From: an uncultured Rubritalea sp.
GTDB taxonomy: Bacteria; Verrucomicrobiota; Verrucomicrobiia; Verrucomicrobiales; Akkermansiaceae
Reading direction: 5' to 3'
DNA length: 7,948 nucleotides
Assembly: GCA_937951395.1 (NCBI GenBank)
Contig: CALFBV010000181.1
Location: forward strand, 1-7,948
Shown: in pieces, positions 7,028-7,948 of the stretch
How the letters are laid out: every line of letters begins with the position of its first letter
Position numbering within the stretch: position 1 is the first letter of the stretch
The notes under the pieces: model-generated
Told to the model about the DNA's origin: nothing
Seen by the model: only the letters and a program-made list of their open reading frames with translations
Databases searched by the model: none
Position numbers and translations under genes: made by a program

Positions 7028-7854
7028 AATGGATCTACTGACCAGCCGTCCTTACCGTCTTTGACTATCCAGCCCATATCCTTGAGTTGGTCTCTTAGCT
7101 CATCGCTTTTTGCCCATTCTTTGTCTGCTCTGGCTTGCCAGCGTTGCTCTGCGAGTTGCTGAACTTCCGCTGGAACGTCTACTGCTTCTTCCTGCTTGAT
7201 CTCAGGGAGAACGATGCCGAATGCATGGAGCATGAAGTGCAAGGCCTTCCACTGAACCAGAGCATCGTCTTCGTTCTGCGCACGCTTAAGCGCACCGAAC
7301 ATAGCTCCAATCGCACGCTGAGTGTTTAGGTCTTCATTTAGACCTAACCAAGCATTTTCAAAAAGGCCTTTATCTTCTAGTCCTATGAGATCTTCGTAGC
7401 TAGGCGCTTCACCGACACCTGCTTTTTCGGCTAGTGCGCGTTCTGCCTTTTGAAGTTTCCCTATCGCCTCTCTTGCGGCATGGAGTCCGTCTAAAGTGAA
7501 GTTCATCTGCTTGCGGTAGTGCGCTCCGATTAATGCATAGCGAACTTCTGTTGCAGTATGACCTTTCGCTATTAGATCTGCTAACTCATAGAAGTTCCCT
7601 TTGCTTTTAGACATCTTAGAACCATCCACAAGAAGGTGTGTAGTGTGAAACCAATGCCTGGCAAAATCACCACCGCAGGAGCACTTGCTCTGGGCTATTT
7701 CGTTTTCGTGGTGTGGAAATACGAGGTCTTCTCCGCCGGAATGGAGATCGAAGCTCTCACCTAGGTATTCACGGATCATCGCGGAGCACTCTAGGTGCCA
7801 TCCTGGGCGACCTTCCCCCCATGGGCTCTGCCAGAAATTCTCGCCAGTCCTGAT
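7024..7854 (-). CDS. cysS: Cysteinyl-tRNA synthetase, C-terminal part only (5' end disrupted or truncated)
   Basis: CysS charges tRNA-Cys with cysteine in the cytoplasm. The readable frame gives 276 codons against about 460-480 for a full enzyme. It begins inside the catalytic domain: ENFWQSPWGEGRPGWHLECSAM, then DLHSGGEDLVFPHHENEIAQ, which together contain three of the four zinc ligands (Cys of LEC, first His of PHHENE, last Glu of HENE; E. coli C209, H234, E238). The KMSKS signature follows as KMSKSKGNF (KMSKS at 7603-7617), then the helical anticodon-binding region with FNTPE-like LNEDLNTQRA and a C-terminal WAKSDELRDQLKDMG. The HIGH motif, the first zinc cysteine and the N-terminal half are absent. 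Going upstream, the frame meets TGA at 7855-7857 and CysS similarity fades at about 7846. The first in-frame ATG, at 7779, lies inside the conserved ECSAM motif and is not a real start. Most likely an intact gene damaged by sequence error or chimerism near the window end; a true pseudogene is possible. Confidence 0.88.
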   Translation of the reverse strand: MRTGENFWQSPWGEGRPGWHLECSAMIREYLGESFDLHSGGEDLVFPHHENEIAQSKCSCGGDFARHWFHTTHLLVDGSKMSKSKGNFYELADLIAKGHTATEVRYALIGAHYRKQMNFTLDGLHAAREAIGKLQKAERALAEKAGVGEAPSYEDLIGLEDKGLFENAWLGLNEDLNTQRAIGAMFGALKRAQNEDDALVQWKALHFMLHAFGIVLPEIKQEEAVDVPAEVQQLAEQRWQARADKEWAKSDELRDQLKDMGWIVKDGKDGWSVDPF

Positions 7855-7948
7855 TCACCGTTGTCCTACGTGCATGTACAGAGAGTGACGATGATTTTTG
7901 CGCTCTGTGCGGTTACTGTCGAGTCTTTCGAACGCGGGCGTTTGCGCC
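7855..7948. other. Unassigned terminal stretch beyond the cysS break
   Basis: The N-terminal half of cysS should be read here on the minus strand, but none of the three minus frames gives residues I recognise from the family (for example the expected DFALWK-like segment just before the SPWG motif). Each minus frame also contains a stop. In the cysS frame, 30 codons are open from the window edge to the TGA at 7855-7857 without recognisable similarity. The plus strand shows nothing convincing either. I see no copy or inverted copy of this stretch elsewhere in the window. It may be low-quality end sequence, a chimeric join, or a real insertion edge. Confidence 0.5.

Noticed and set aside
7815..7820. 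C6 homopolymer run as cause of the cysS frame break
   Set aside because: The cysS frame reads correctly through the run (SPWGEGRPGWH), and the break lies further upstream at about 7846-7857, so this run is not the reason.
7685..7888. 67-codon plus-strand open frame with a CPTC motif at its end
   Set aside because: Most of it is antisense to conserved cysS sequence, and the CPTC part falls in the unreliable terminal stretch. Two cysteines are not evidence of a zinc-binding protein.
1..7948. CRISPR array, transposon, prophage, toxin-antitoxin or secondary metabolite system
   Set aside because: Gene-sized coding regions cover nearly the whole window and all have recognisable families. I saw no spaced direct repeats, terminal inverted repeats, recombinase, tRNA or rRNA sequence.

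Overview
The window reads as ordinary chromosomal DNA from a Gram-negative bacterium. It holds eight protein genes packed almost without gaps, two of them cut or damaged at the window ends. LpxA shows a lipid A outer membrane. A GldG-type ABC auxiliary protein followed directly by a large DUF4340 protein is a pairing I associate with Verrucomicrobiota and relatives, and the general look of HemB and LpxA fits that. The phylum is an inference with moderate confidence, because no rRNA or other marker is present.

Layout. Left part, + strand (2-4326): the C-terminus of a GldG-like protein, a 641-residue DUF4340 membrane-anchored protein, the cysteine desulfurase sufS, and the lipid A acyltransferase lpxA. 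All run in one direction with gaps of 16 to 32 bases, so they could be one transcript. Middle, - strand (4330-5977): hemB followed by the PLP-homeostasis gene yggS, 4 bases apart and convergent with lpxA. Position 5978-6082 is the only real intergenic space and probably holds divergent promoters. Right part: a + strand AEC-family permease (6083-7027) whose end overlaps by 4 bases the end of a - strand cysS. Only the C-terminal half of cysS is readable. Its frame hits a TGA at 7855-7857, and recognisable homology stops at about 7846, roughly 100 bases from the window end.

Function. The genes are mostly housekeeping: sulfur mobilisation for Fe-S clusters, lipid A synthesis, tetrapyrrole synthesis, PLP balance and tRNA charging. 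SufS and YggS both bind PLP, but nothing here shows a dedicated shared pathway. The least understood part is the GldG/DUF4340 pair, apparently the tail of an ABC-2 type envelope system whose ATPase and permease would lie upstream of the window.

I found no mobile element, CRISPR array, tRNA or rRNA, and no clear new system. The points most worth checking are the broken cysS end, the repeat architecture and unknown role of the DUF4340 protein, the cysteine-free HemB metal site with an unusual Asp, and the near absence of Shine-Dalgarno sequences.
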